Shown here: positions 34,168-45,765 of the stretch, one piece after another | How the letters are laid out: the number at the start of each line of letters is the position of its first letter | How positions within the stretch are numbered: position 1 is the first letter of the stretch | Source: Helianthus annuus | Taxonomy: Eukaryota; Streptophyta; Magnoliopsida; Asterales; Asteraceae | Assembly (NCBI RefSeq): GCF_002127325.2 | Contig: NC_035438.2 | Span: forward strand, 145,772,708-145,836,707 | Reading direction: 5' to 3' | Length of the DNA: 64,000 bases | Notes under the pieces: model-generated | Database searches by the model: none | What the model was told of the DNA's origin: nothing | Seen by the model: the letters and a program-made list of their open reading frames with translations, nothing else | Made by a program: the position numbers and the translations under genes

Positions 34168-34187
34168 AAATCTCGTCCTCGAGATTT
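34168..34187 (-). other. Inverted repeat between pol and PPT (Gyp-B)
   Basis: AAATCTCG and CGAGATTT form a perfect 8-bp stem around a 4-base loop (AGGA on the minus strand). It overlaps the last bases of the pol stop codon. It corresponds to the Gyp-A inverted repeats, with a T-A to C-G pair change. Confidence 0.6.
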
Positions 34188-37100
34188 ACTGGAATAGATG
34201 AGGGTATTTCCGCTTCATTTCTGATTCCAATTCCCAAGTATATTCGGGTCCTCTCTTTGAATCCCATTTGACTTTGACTAGCACTAATTGCTTATGTTTG
34301 AGAAACTTGACTTTTCTGTCTTCTATCTGTAGTGGTTTCTCTACGAATTTCAGCTTTTCATTTACCTCTACATCTTGAAGAGGTACTACCAGGGATTCGT
34401 CAGATAAACATTTCTTGAGATTGGATACATGAAACACATCATGTACTCCAGTTAGCTCTTCTGGTAGTTGTAATCGATAAGCAACTGGTCCTATTCGTTG
34501 CATTACTGGAAATGGTCCTACGTATCTTGGACTTAGCTTTCCTTTCTTACTGAATCGTACTACTCCTTTCCAAGGAGAGACTTTCAAAAGTACCTTGTCT
34601 CCGACTTGAAATTCTAGTGGCTTGCGGCGATTGTCTGCATAGCTTTTCTGGCGATCTCTAGCAGTCTTGTCTTTCTTTGATTTGAGTTATCTTGTCTGTG
34701 GTCTCTTGTACAATTTCTGGACCTGATAATTGACTTTCTCCTATTTCTGCCAACAAACTGGAGTTCTGCACTTGCGTCCATACAGTGCTTCGAATGGGGC
34801 AGCGTCGATGCTTGAATGATAACTATTGTTATAGGAGAATTCAATTAAGGGTAAGTGGTTATCCCAATTACCACCAAAATCAATTACACATGCTCGGAGC
34901 ATGTCTTCCAGGGTTTGTATCGTCCTTTCACTTTGTTCGTCTGTTTGAGGATGATATGCAGTACTTAAATTTAGTCGGGTTTCCATTGCTTCTTGGAAAC
35001 TAGTCCAAAAATGAGAAGTGAAACGACTATCCCTATCCGATACAATGGAGAGTGGAATTCCATGTAAGGATACTAATTCGTCTACGTACAATTTTGCTAA
35101 CCTTTCCATGCTAAAGGTTTCTTTCATTGGTAGAAAATGAGCTGATTTGGTTAATCGATCCACAATTACCCAAATTGCATCATTACTTTTTTTGGTTTTG
35201 GGTAACTTAGTAACAAAATCCATTGTTATGAGTTCCCATTTCCATACAGGCATTTCCAACTGCTGTAGTAGTCCTGAAGGTTTCTGATGTTCTGCCTAAA
35301 CTTGTGAACAAGTAAGACATTTAGATACGTATTCAGCTATATCCTTTTTCATTCCTATCCACCAGAAATTGTTTCTTAAATCTTGGTACATCTTATTGTT
35401 TCCTGGATGTACGGTATACCTAGATTTATGAGCTTCTTCTAAAATCTTAGTTCTTAATTCTCCCTGCTTAGGTACCCAAATTCGTTTCTTGTGGAATCTC
35501 CAAATTCCATCATTTCCTTGCTCTAGTTCCTTTATGTAACCTTTCATTCCTTCAGCATCGTCCTTGATTGCTGTTTCCTAAACTTTCTTCAATTGTTCCA
35601 TTAAATCTACTTGTAGATTTAATCTAAGAGCACAGACTCGCTTTTGCTTTTCATGATATTTACGACTTAAGGCATCCGCAACTACGTTTGCCTTTCCTTC
35701 GTGATATTGAATATCACAGTCGTAATCGCTTAGGATTTCCATCCATCTTCATTGCCTCATGTTTAATTCTTTTTGCCCAAATATGTACCTTAAACTTTTA
35801 TGATCTGTATAAACAGTAAACTTACTTCCATACAGATAATGTCTCCAGATCTTAAGGGCAAAAATTATGGCTCCTAATTCAAAGTCATGAGTCGTATAAT
35901 TTTCTTCGTGCTTTTTCAACTGCCGGGAGGCATACGCAATTACCTTCTTGCGTTGCATCAACACACATCCGAATCCTAATTTTGAAGCATCACAATATAC
36001 TTCAAATCTTCTGTTCCTTCGGGTAAGACTAAAATTGGAGCATTCGTTAATTTGTGCTTTAAAATCTTAAAAGCTTCTTCTTGTCTAGGTCCCCATTCTA
36101 ACTTAACGGCTTTACAGGTCAACTTAGTCAAAGGTACAACTATCTTAGAGAAATCCTTAATAAATCGTCTATAGTATCCAGCTAAGCCTAGAAAACTTCT
36201 AATTTCTATAGCTGTTTGCGGGACCTTCCATTTGGTGAGCAGGATCTACGTGAATTCCTTCATGATTCACCATGTGACCTAAAAATTGTACTTCTTGCAG
36301 CTAGAATTCACATTTTGAGAATTTGGCATAAAGCTTTTCTCTTCTTAACAAAGTTAAAAGTGTATGTAGGTGCTCACAATGTTCTTCCTGACTTTTGGAA
36401 TAAATAAGTATATCGTCGATGAAAACGATTACAAATTTATCCAAGTATGGTTTACAGATCCGATTCATCATGTCCATAAATGCTGCTGGAGCATTTGTTA
36501 ATCCGAAGGGCATGACTGTAAACTTGTAATGTCCATACCTAGTTCTGAAAGCAGTCTTAGGTATGTCTTCTTCTTGTACCTTCAATTGATGATATCCGAA
36601 GCACAAGTCTATCTTAGAAAAATACCTAGCTCCTTGCAATTGATCAAAAAGATCATCAATCCTAGGTAATGGGTATCGATTTTTAAATGTAACCTTGTTT
36701 AATTCTCTATAATCGATACACATCCTCATCGACCCATCTTTCTTTTTCACAAACAACACTGGTGCTCCCCAAGGGGATGAACTAGGTTGTATAAATCCTT
36801 TGCTTAGTAATTCATCTAACTGCTTTTTCAGTTCTAGCATTTCGGTGGGTGCTAATCGATAAGGTGCCTTGGCTATTGGTGTAGTACCCGGAATTAGATG
36901 AATTCTAAACTCTACTTCTCTATCGAGTGGTAACCCAGGTAATTCTTCTGGAAAGACATCTGGGTATTCTGAGACTATAGGGATGTCCTGGAGTTCCTTA
37001 CTTTTAGTGTTAATGATTACAGAAATTATATACACCATTTCTTGTTTTCTTGAATAACTAGCCAACTTCATTACTGAAATGAATTTCAGTGGCTTTCGAG

Positions 37101-37362
37101 GTCTATCTCCTGTAATTAAAATTACCTCTCCTGTGGGGGTACGAATTTCTACGGAATTCTTATCACAAAGGATTCGAGCATGGTTGGCTACTAACCAATC
37201 CATTCCTAATGCTACATCGAATCCAGCTAATTTCATAGGTAACAGGTTTGCAGAGAACTTATGACCTAAAAGTTCTATCTTTCCTTCTTGCAAAACCTTA
37301 TCTATGTTAACAGAATTCCCTTCTGCCGTTTCGACTGTAAAATTTTGCATAAGGGTAGTTAT
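34186..37362 (-). pseudogene. Gyp-B pol, downstream part: protease C-terminus, RT, RNase H, integrase, chromodomain
   Basis: Continues the protease interrupted at 52300. Residues after the junction read [12 protein letters not shown], then [11 protein letters not shown] (protease C-terminal block). RT follows with [37 protein letters not shown] and the intact catalytic [14 protein letters not shown] at 36301-36303 stands where the related copy has Trp. Further breaks occur near 36200-35970, at 35749 (stop), at 35296 (stop) and near 34741 (frame). RNase H ([33 protein letters not shown]), the integrase zinc region and DDE core, and the chromodomain-like tail (YTWELESEMKRKYPHLF) are all recognisable. 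Order protease-RT-RNase H-integrase defines gypsy. Confidence 0.93.
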
Positions 37363-37818
37363 TGTTGGGTCTAAAACGTGTAGTCTAATGTTATCAACGA
37401 ATCAAGTCAACAAAGTCAACGCCATCAAGACAAAGTCAACGCGCAAGTCGACACGAGAAGTTCGAAGAAAGATATGACGTGTGAAAGATCGAGATTTGAT
37501 AGTTATAGTGCTTTGGATAATTAAATATATTTTGATTTAAACAAAATATATTTATTATCTTATTTTATTAGTCTTGATGTTTATTGCTACTTTTAGTAAA
37601 TTTTAATCTCTAGGGACTTAATTGTAATTAGCCTAAAATGGTAAGGCTATAAATAGAAAGAGATGATTAGGGTTTAAGAACACACACTTAGAGAAAGATT
37701 TGGGGGCTATATTGTATTCATCATTTGCAAATCATTTCAAGGGTTTTAAAGGTTTATTTTGTGTGTTCATCTTGATTTCTTATTGAAAATCAGATTTTTG
37801 GCTCGATTTGATCCTACA
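37363..37818 (+). repeat. Copia-B LTR, plus copy 1 (456 bp)
   Basis: TGTTGGGTCTAAAACG to GATCCTACA. It carries three AGTCAAC (W-box-like) copies at 37402-37440 and a TATA box at 37648-37655. It lacks the extra 114 bp found at the U3 side of the minus copies. Confidence 0.93.
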
Positions 37819-37821
37819 ATT

Positions 37822-37834
37822 TGGTATCAGAGCC
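37822..37834 (+). promoter_or_regulatory. Copia-B PBS, plus copy 1
   Basis: TGGTATCAGAGCC three bases after the LTR, matching initiator tRNA-Met. Copies recur at about 41638-41650 (plus) and, reversed, at about 44679-44691 and 51714-51726. Confidence 0.9.
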
Positions 37835-38511
37835 TCGTATTCGAATTTAAGAATCTTCAAATTCATCACAAAAATCTGATTTTTTAAAGGTTTGACGTTT
37901 TATTATTGTATTCTATTTTTTTCTTTCTTTCTTCAAAATCATGATTTTAAATGATCTAGATTGTTCGTTTGCTGATAAAGTTTGATTCTTGTTACCAGAA
38001 AGTTTCAGAAGGTCTCTTAAATGCATTTTGAATCCGATCAGTAGGTTTTTAGGCAATTTTTTTGGGGATTTTCAAACAGATCTGGGTATTTCTATACAAG
38101 ATCTGGGCATTTTCATTTATGAATACAGCAATTTTATTTTGAATATAGCGATTTTATTTTGAATATAGCGTTTTTAAAAGTTCCGGCGAATTTGGATTTT
38201 CCGGCAACTTCCCGGCGAAATTAACTTTTCCGGCGAAATTAAATCTTGAACGCGAGTTCAAGTTATCCGGCGTATTAAATACGCCGGTAAGTCACCGTTT
38301 TCCGTCGCCGTGATTCCTCCGGTTTTAACCCGACCAGCGTATTTATTAAAAAAAAAAATAGAAAGAGTAAACGGAGTTTTTGGGGTTTTTGGTTCTTGTT
38401 TATTTCACTCATCTCTAGTCATCATCACTCACAAACATCAACAAACATCAAATTCATCTTCAACAATTTTAATAGTTAAACAGCTAAAAGAAAGAGTAGA
38501 ATCAGAAATAT

Positions 38512-38545
<34 letters not shown>

Positions 38546-39783
38546 AGAAAACAACATTTTCATAAGTGGGCTGCTTTGTTGTGAGAATAGTGAAAGGGGT
38601 TCCTGCCACCAAAAGGATTTCATTCTCCACATCTTTCATTAGATACGGCCCATCTTGTCCACTTTGAATCATCAAGTATATCTTCAACACAGCAATCTTT
38701 GATCAACAAATAGTCATCCTTCACCACACCACCCCCGTCACCTCCGTACACCACCTTGTTCAAACCCCAATCACCCACAACTCCGACCAGAACCACCACC
38801 TCCGCCTCTATCCTCCGCCTCCGGGCCGCTTGTCGCCGCCGCCAACATCCTCCGTTACCGACCTTCTTCACCCGTCACAACACCAACATCTCCACCGTAC
38901 AACCACCTTCACCCCAACTTATATCCGCCATCCTCCAACCACCCACCACTCCGACCACCATCACACCGTTCAACCCCCGTCACCGACCATCGGACCACCG
39001 TCTCTCTTACCATTTCCTAACCACTACCTCCGCCGTCAACAGCCTCCGTTACCGACCATCTTCACCCGTTTCACCCACAAAATCTAAAAGAAAAGAGAAA
39101 GGAGTAGAAGCAAAGACAGTTTCGATAAAGTGAGAGAGAGAGGGGGAAGATAAAGGGGGTGACGGCGATTCTAATTTCTTTCTAGGTTTTTGATGGTTTT
39201 GCCTAAGAAAACTTAAAACTATATTGAATAAAAACTTGACATCCGTTTAATTAAAAAAAAAAAAAAAAGGAAAAGGAAACAAAGTGCAACATCACAGTCT
39301 CGGGAATACTCAACAAAAATTTGAAATCATATATTTTGGTTTTTCGTTCCTTTTTTTTTCTTTTCTTTGTTTTGTCCGATTATAATAATAATTTTTTTAG
39401 AGTAAGTTGGCATAATTTTTTTTTAAATGAACCAGTTCCTGTTATTGAAATATTAACTATTCTTGGGCCGGGTCTTAATTTTTTATTTGTGGGCCTAGAA
39501 CTTTAATTAGATTTTGGTTCGGGTCTTAAAATTTTTATTTGAGGGTCTAGAATTTTGATCAGTTTTGGGTCGGGTTTTAAGCTTATTTTATTTGGGCCTT
39601 TAAAAAAAAAAATTAAAATTAACTTGTGTTCGCAGAATTTCACCGGGCCGGGATTTTTAAGTTATTTTTGGACCTTTTCGAGTTGCTACTTTTCAGGTTG
39701 ATACGGGGTTATCTTCAAAGTAATTTTACCTGGGTTTTGAGCTGATTCAAATATTTTTTGGGGGGATCAATTAAAAAAAAAAA
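37835..39783 (+). other. Copia-B leader, plus copy 1
   Basis: A 1.95-kb untranslated leader with long A runs (near 38517-38541 and 39250-39266), a CGCCGGTAAGT donor-like site (38287-38292), a pyrimidine/CACC-rich stretch (38740-39060), and an acceptor-like CTACTTTTCAG ending at 39696, 87 bases before gag. The CACC-rich open frames are low complexity and not called as genes. The antisense strand has a gene-like stretch (see findings). Confidence 0.75.
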
Positions 39784-40785
39784 ATGTTTCAAAATCAGTT
39801 AGCTCGCATTGCACAAGTGGAACTTGAAACCGTAACCGCACCTCGACCTCCAAAGTTGAAAGGATCAGCCAATTTCAGCAGTTGGAAAAACCAAATCAAG
39901 TCCTTTTTCGAGTACACGGACTATAACCAATGGATCTCGATCACTGTCGGACCACACGTCCCCATGACCGTTCGTGATGACATGCGTGTAGTCAACAACG
40001 ATCCCTCGACTTACACAGATAAAGACAAAGCATTGATTCAACGGGATCGTCGGGCTCATGCTACTTTAACAATGGCCCTATCAACAAACGACTACAACAT
40101 GTTTGAAGAGTACACAACGGCAAATGAACTTTGGTTAGCGTTGATTGATTTCTATGAAGGAGACAAGGAATTGATTCGGAACAAAAGTAACATGGTCCAA
40201 AAGGAATATGACATGTTCTGCGGTGTTCGCGGGGAAAGCTTATCATGTTATATTAGCCGATTTCGAAACATGATGGCTAAAATGAAGAAGGCCGGTAATC
40301 CGATCACCAATCGCGGTGCAATACGCAAACTTTTGGACTCACTTCCAAAAGAATGGAGCTTCAAATGTATGACGATCAAACAACACTACTTGAACAACCT
40401 GAATCCAATCACGCTATCAGATGTGATCGACACACTTGAAACGTTTGAAAGAGATCAAGTCGAACATCTTCAGAAATCTGTCCAATCTGCTGATGCGCAC
40501 AAGAACATGACATCTGTACCCCCAACAACCTCGAATGACTCTAGCTCACAAGCTGCAAACGCATCAAACTTCAACAATGCTTCCGCAAACTCTGAAAAGG
40601 CTCCACAATGTGATGAAAAGAATACTGTGGTCGATGAAGCTCAAGCTGTGAAGGAGGAAGAAGGGAGAAGTGCAGCAAGTGAAAAGATAGAAGAAAAGAT
40701 TCTTGATGAGGCGACGAAAATGGAATCCAACAAAGAAAGGGATGAGGAAGACTTGGCAAACAGCATTCCTTACGTTTTGAGCTGA
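39784..40785 (+). pseudogene. Copia-B partial gag, plus copy 1 (333 aa)
   Basis: Starts MFQNQLARIAQVELETV and matches the N-terminal third of the full gag at 47022-49766 up to LANSIPY. It then ends VLS because the sequence switches to leader and LTR fragments at the joint (40777 on). It contains the copia gag domain (ANELWLALIDFYEG, ISRFRNMMAKMK, DSLPKEWSFKC) but no zinc knuckle, so it could not bind RNA in the usual way. Confidence 0.9.
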
Positions 40786-40884
40786 TTTAAACAAAATATA
40801 TTTATTATCTTGTTATATTAGTCTTGATGAGGCGACGAAAATGGAATCCAACAAAGAAAGGGATGAGGAAGACTTGGCAAACTT
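40777..40884 (+). other. Patchwork joint of Copia-B: leader, LTR and gag scraps
   Basis: After gag ...CCTTACG comes TTTTGAGCTGATT (found at the leader end, 43548). Then about 46 bp of LTR interior (40787-40829, GATTTAAACAAAATATA to TCTTGATG), then a repeat of the gag stretch GATGAGGCGACG to CTTGGCAAAC. Gyp-B sequence starts at 40885. Adjacent pieces share GATT, TCTTGATG and AAC. The LTR scrap has the variant CTTGTTATATTAG of the minus copies, not CTTATTTTATTAG of the plus LTRs. Confidence 0.85.
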
Positions 40885-41178
40885 CATTACTGAAATGAAT
40901 TTCAGTGGCTTTCGAGGTCTATCTCCTGTAATTAAAATTACCTCTCCTGTGGGGGTACGAATTTCTACGGAATTCTTATCACAAAGGATTCGAGCATGGT
41001 TGGCTACTAACCAATCCATTCCTAATGCTACATCGAATCCAGCTAATTTCATAGGTAACAGGTTTGCAGAGAACTTATGACCTAAAAGTTCTATCTTTCC
41101 TTCTTGCAAAACCTTATCTATGTTAACAGAATTCCCTTCTGCCGTTTCGACTGTAAAATTTTGCATAAGGGTAGTTAT
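40885..41178 (-). pseudogene. Duplicated Gyp-B protease segment inside Copia-B
   Basis: Matches 37069-37362 (minus-strand protease: [36 protein letters not shown]), including the TAGTTAT just before the LTR. The tandem duplication therefore covers both target DNA and element, about 3.8 kb in all. Confidence 0.93.
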
Positions 41179-41634
41179 TGTTGGGTCTAAAACGTGTAGT
41201 CTAATGTTATCAACGAATCAAGTCAACAAAGTCAACGCCATCAAGACAAAGTCAACGCGCAAGTCGACACGAGAAGTTCGAAGAAAGATATGACGTGTGA
41301 AAGATCGAGATTTGATAGTTATAGTGCTTTGGATAATTAAATATATTTTGATTTAAACAAAATATATTTATTATCTTATTTTATTAGTCTTGATGTTTAT
41401 TGCTACTTTTAGTAAATTTTAATCTCTAGGGACTTAATTGTAATTAGCCTAAAATGGTAAGGCTATAAATAGAAAGAGATGATTAGGGTTTAAGAACACA
41501 CACTTAGAGAAAGATTTGGGGGCTATATTGTATTCATCATTTGCAAATCATTTCAAGGGTTTTAAAGGTTTATTTTGTGTGTTCATCTTGATTTCTTATT
41601 GAAAATCAGATTTTTGGCTCGATTTGATCCTACA
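41179..41634 (+). repeat. Copia-B LTR, plus copy 2 (456 bp)
   Basis: Same as 37363-37818 with the same plus-type variants; preceded by the same target bases GTTAT. Confidence 0.93.
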
Positions 41635-43595
41635 ATTTGGTATCAGAGCCTCGTATTCGAATTTAAGAATCTTCAAATTCATCACAAAAATCTGATTTTT
41701 TAAAGGTTTGACGTTTTATTATTGTATTCTATTTTTTTCTTTCTTTCTTCAAAATCATGATTTTAAATGATCTAGATTGTTCGTTTGCTGATAAAGTTTG
41801 ATTCTTGTTACCAGAAAGTTTCAGAAGGTCTCTTAAATGCATTTTGAATCCGATCAGTAGGTTTTTAGGCAATTTTTTTGGGGATTTTCAAACAGATCTG
41901 GGTATTTCTATACAAGATCTGGGCATTTTCATTTATGAATACAGCAATTTTATTTTGAATATAGCGATTTTATTTTGAATATAGCGTTTTTAAAAGTTCC
42001 GGCGAATTTGGATTTTCCGGCAACTTCCCGGCGAAATTAACTTTTCCGGCGAAATTAAATCTTGAACGCGAGTTCAAGTTCTCCGGCGTATTAAATACGC
42101 CGGTAAGTCACCGTTTTCCGTCGCCGTGATTCCTCCGGTTTTAACCCGACCAGCGTATTTATTAAAAAAAAAAATAGAAAGAGTAAACGGAGTTTTTGGG
42201 GTTTTTGGTTCTTGTTTATTTCACTCATCTCTAGTCATCATCACTCACAAACATCAACAAACATCAAATTCATCTTCAACAATTTTAATAGTTAAACAGC
42301 TAAAAGAAAGAGTAGAATCAGAAATATTCTTAAAAAAAAAAAAAAAAAAAAAAAAAAGAAAGAAAACAACATTTTCATAAGTGGGCTGCTTTGTTGTGAG
42401 AATAGTGAAAGGGGTTCCTGCCACCAAAAGGATTTCATTCTCCACATCTTTCATTAGATACGGCCCATCTTGTCCACTTTGAATCATCAAGTATATCTTC
42501 AACACAGCAATCTTTGATCAACAAATAGTCATCCTTCACCACACCACCCCCGTCACCTCCGTACACCACCTTGTTCAAACCCCAATCACCCACAACTCCG
42601 ACCAGAACCACCACCTCCGCCTCTATCCTCCGCCTCCGGGCCGCTTGTCGCCGCCGCCAACATCCTCCGTTACCGACCTTCTTCACCCGTCACAACACCA
42701 ACATCTCCACCGTACAACCACCTTCACCCCAACTTATATCCGCCATCCTCCAACCACCCACCACTCCGACCACCATCACACCGTTCAACCCCCGTCACCG
42801 ACCATCGGACCACCGTCTCTCTTACCATTTCCTAACCACTACCTCCGCCGTCAACAGCCTCCGTTACCGACCATCTTCACCCGTTTCACCCACAAAATCT
42901 AAAAGAAAAGAGAAAGGAGTAGAAGCAAAGACAGTTTCGATAAAGTGAGAGAGAGAGGGGGAAGATAAAGGGGGTGACGGCGATTCTAATTTCTTTCTAG
43001 GTTTTTGATGGTTTTGCCTAAGAAAACTTAAAACTATATTGAATAAAAACTTGACATCCGTTTAATTAAAAAAAAAAAAAGGAAAAGGAAACAAAGTGCA
43101 ACATCACAGTCTCGGGAATACTCAACAAAAATTTGAAATCATATATTTTGGTTTTTCGTTCCTTTTTTTTTCTTTTCTTTGTTTTGTCCGATTATAATAA
43201 TAATTTTTTTAGAGTAAGTTGGCATAATTTTTTTTTAAATGAACCAGTTCCTGTTATTGAAATATTAACTATTCTTGGGCCGGGTCTTAATTTTTTATTT
43301 GTGGGCCTAGAACTTTAATTAGATTTTGGTTCGGGTCTTAAAATTTTTATTTGAGGGTCTAGAATTTTGATCAGTTTTGGGTCGGGTTTTAAGCTTATTT
43401 TATTTGGGCCTTTAAAAAAAAAATTAAAATTAACTTGTGTTCGCAGAATTTCACCGGGCCGGGATTTTTAAGTTATTTTTGGACCTTTTCGAGTTGCTAC
43501 TTTTCAGGTTGATACGGGGTTATCTTCAAAGTAATTTTACCTGGGTTTTGAGCTGATTCAAATATTTTTTGGGGGGATCAATTAAAAAAAAAAAA
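41635..43595 (+). other. Copia-B leader, plus copy 2
   Basis: Nearly identical to 37819-39783. Differences include A-run lengths and a C for A in CAAGTTCTCC (near 42080), where it agrees with the minus copy, not with plus copy 1. Confidence 0.8.
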
Positions 43596-44623
43596 ATGTT
43601 TCAAAATCAGTTAGCTCGCATTGCACAAGTGGAACTTGAAACCGTAACCGCACCTCGACCTCCAAAGTTGAAAGGATCAGCCAATTTCAGCAGTTGGAAA
43701 AACCAAATCAAGTCCTTTTTCGAGTACACGGACTATAACCAATGGATCTCGATCACTGTCGGACCACACGTCCCCATGACCGTTCGTGATGACATGCGTG
43801 TAGTCAACAACGATCCCTCGACTTACACAGATAAAGACAAAGCATTGATTCAACGGGATCGTCGGGCTCATGCTACTTTAACAATGGCCCTATCAACAAA
43901 CGACTACAACATGTTTGAAGAGTACACAACGGCAAATGAACTTTGGTTAGCGTTGATTGATTTCTATGAAGGAGACAAGGAATTGATTCGGAACAAAAGT
44001 AACATGGTCCAAAAGGAATATGACATGTTCTGCGGTGTTCGCGGGGAAAGCTTATCATGTTATATTAGCCGATTTCGAAACATGATGGCTAAAATGAAGA
44101 AGGCCGGTAATCCGATCACCAATCGCGGTGCAATACGCAAACTTTTGGACTCACTTCCAAAAGAATGGAGCTTCAAATGTATGACGATCAAACAACACTA
44201 CTTGAACAACCTGAATCCAATCACGCTATCAGATGTGATCGACACACTTGAAACGTTTGAAAGAGATCAAGTCGAACATCTTCAGAAATCTGTCCAATCT
44301 GCTGATGCGCACAAGAACATGACATCTGTACCCCCAACAACCTCGAATGACTCTAGCTCACAAGCTGCAAACGCATCAAACTTCAACAATGCTTCCGCAA
44401 ACTCTGAAAAGGCTCCACAATGTGATGAAAAGAATACTGTGGTCGATGAAGCTCAAGCTGTGAAGGAGGAAGAAGGGAGAAGTGCAGCAAGTGAAAAGAT
44501 AGAAGAAAAGATTCTTGATGAGGCGACGAAAATGGAATCCAACAAAGAAAGGGATGAGGAAGACTTGGCAAACAGCATTCCTTACGAGTTTAAAGTCAAA
44601 TTATGTTCTCAACCATGTGTGAA
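43596..44623 (+). pseudogene. Copia-B partial gag, plus copy 2
   Basis: Starts MFQNQLARIAQVELETV. An upstream TTG at 43569 is in frame but lies in the untranslated leader. It runs slightly further into gag than copy 1 (EFKVKLCSQPCV) and then joins about 13 bp of unmatched filler and inverted leader sequence. The open frame continues by chance to 44666. No zinc knuckle. Confidence 0.9.
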
Positions 44624-44694
44624 ACACCATCTTTATTATTTTTGTGATGAATTTGAAGATTCTTAAATTCGAATACGAGGCTCTGATACCAAAT
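44624..44694. other. Inverted joint of Copia-B
   Basis: After gag ...CATGTGTGAA come ACACCATCTTTAT (unmatched) and then TTTTTGTGATGAATTTG..., which is the start of the leader and the PBS in reverse orientation, running into a minus-strand LTR at 44695. A normal 3' LTR would border target DNA here, not PBS and leader. Confidence 0.85.
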
Positions 44695-45264
44695 TGTAGG
44701 ATCAAATCGAGCCAAAAATCTGATTTTCAATAAGAAATCAAGATGAACACACAAAATAAACCTTTAAAACCCTTGAAATGATTTGCAAATGATGAATACA
44801 ATATAGCCCCCAAATCTTTCTCTAAGTGTGTGTTCTTAAACCCTAATCATCTCTTTCTATTTATAGCCTTACCATTTTAGGCTAATTACAATTAAGTCCC
44901 TAGAGATTAAAATTTACTAAAAGTAGCAATAAACATCAAGACTAATATAACAAGATAATAAATATATTTTGTTTAAATCAAAATATATTTAATTATCCAA
45001 AGCACTATAACTATCAAATCTCGATCTTTCACACGTCATATCTTTCTTCGAACTTCTCGTGACGACTTGAGTGTTGACTTTGTCTTGATGGCGTTGACTT
45101 TGTTGACTTGATTCGTTGATAACATTAGACTACACGTTTTAGACCCAACAATCTCCCCCTTAGGCTAATGTTATCAAACTCTTTCGTCATCTTTAGAACC
45201 GTCAACTTCATGCGTGTTGTAATCTTCAATTTGGCAAGCTTCAGTCTCAATTTTAGACCCAACA
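44695..45264 (-). repeat. Copia-B 3' LTR of the minus copy (570-bp form)
   Basis: On the minus strand TGTTGGGTCTAAAATTG at 45264 to GATCCTACA at 44695. An internal TGTTGGGTCTAAAACG start (45150), preceded by a purine tract (45151-45162), matches the start of the 456-bp plus LTRs. Confidence 0.88.
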
Positions 45265-45730
45265 ATCTCCCCCTAGACTGATGCTTTCCAAATATTCTTC
45301 ACTGAAGATCTTCTTTTGACACTTTGCTTTGTAAAAACTTTAAACTGACAAGCTCCCCCTTTTTGCATGCATCATCTTTGACAATTAGGAACAACTTTTT
45401 CCAACTCTCTTTTGCTTGAGTGAATCAGAAGATGTAGGAGGAGGATTCCTAGCTCGGTATCTTCTGCAATCTTCAGGAAACAGGTGCTTTGGTCTGGTAT
45501 CTTGCTCAATTGATGATCGACCATCATTGCAGCAAATAGGCGGAGTAACCTGTTCACACATACAAACACAACTCCACATTTTCTTTTAGACTGATTCAAA
45601 GTACAGACAAAACCGTATTCATCTGTATTGTGCAATGGAAAGTGTATCTCAAGCGGTTTGAGACACGATTGATGTGATATGGAAGACTTAGAAAAACAAC
45701 TGTACACAAATCAAAATATTTTTGGATTTT

Positions 45731-45765
<35 letters not shown>

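Noticed and set aside
38756..39133. Pro/Thr/Arg-rich open frames in the Copia-B leader (also at 42571 and 50787)
   Set aside because: CACC/CCG-rich low-complexity leader sequence, open in more than one frame; no protein features.
43569..43595. Upstream in-frame start for gag plus copy 2
   Set aside because: It is a TTG in the leader; the ATG at 43596 matches the start in the other copies.
45372..45707. Possible pol remnant in the Copia-B spacer
   Set aside because: No protease, integrase, RT or RNase H motif appears in any frame.
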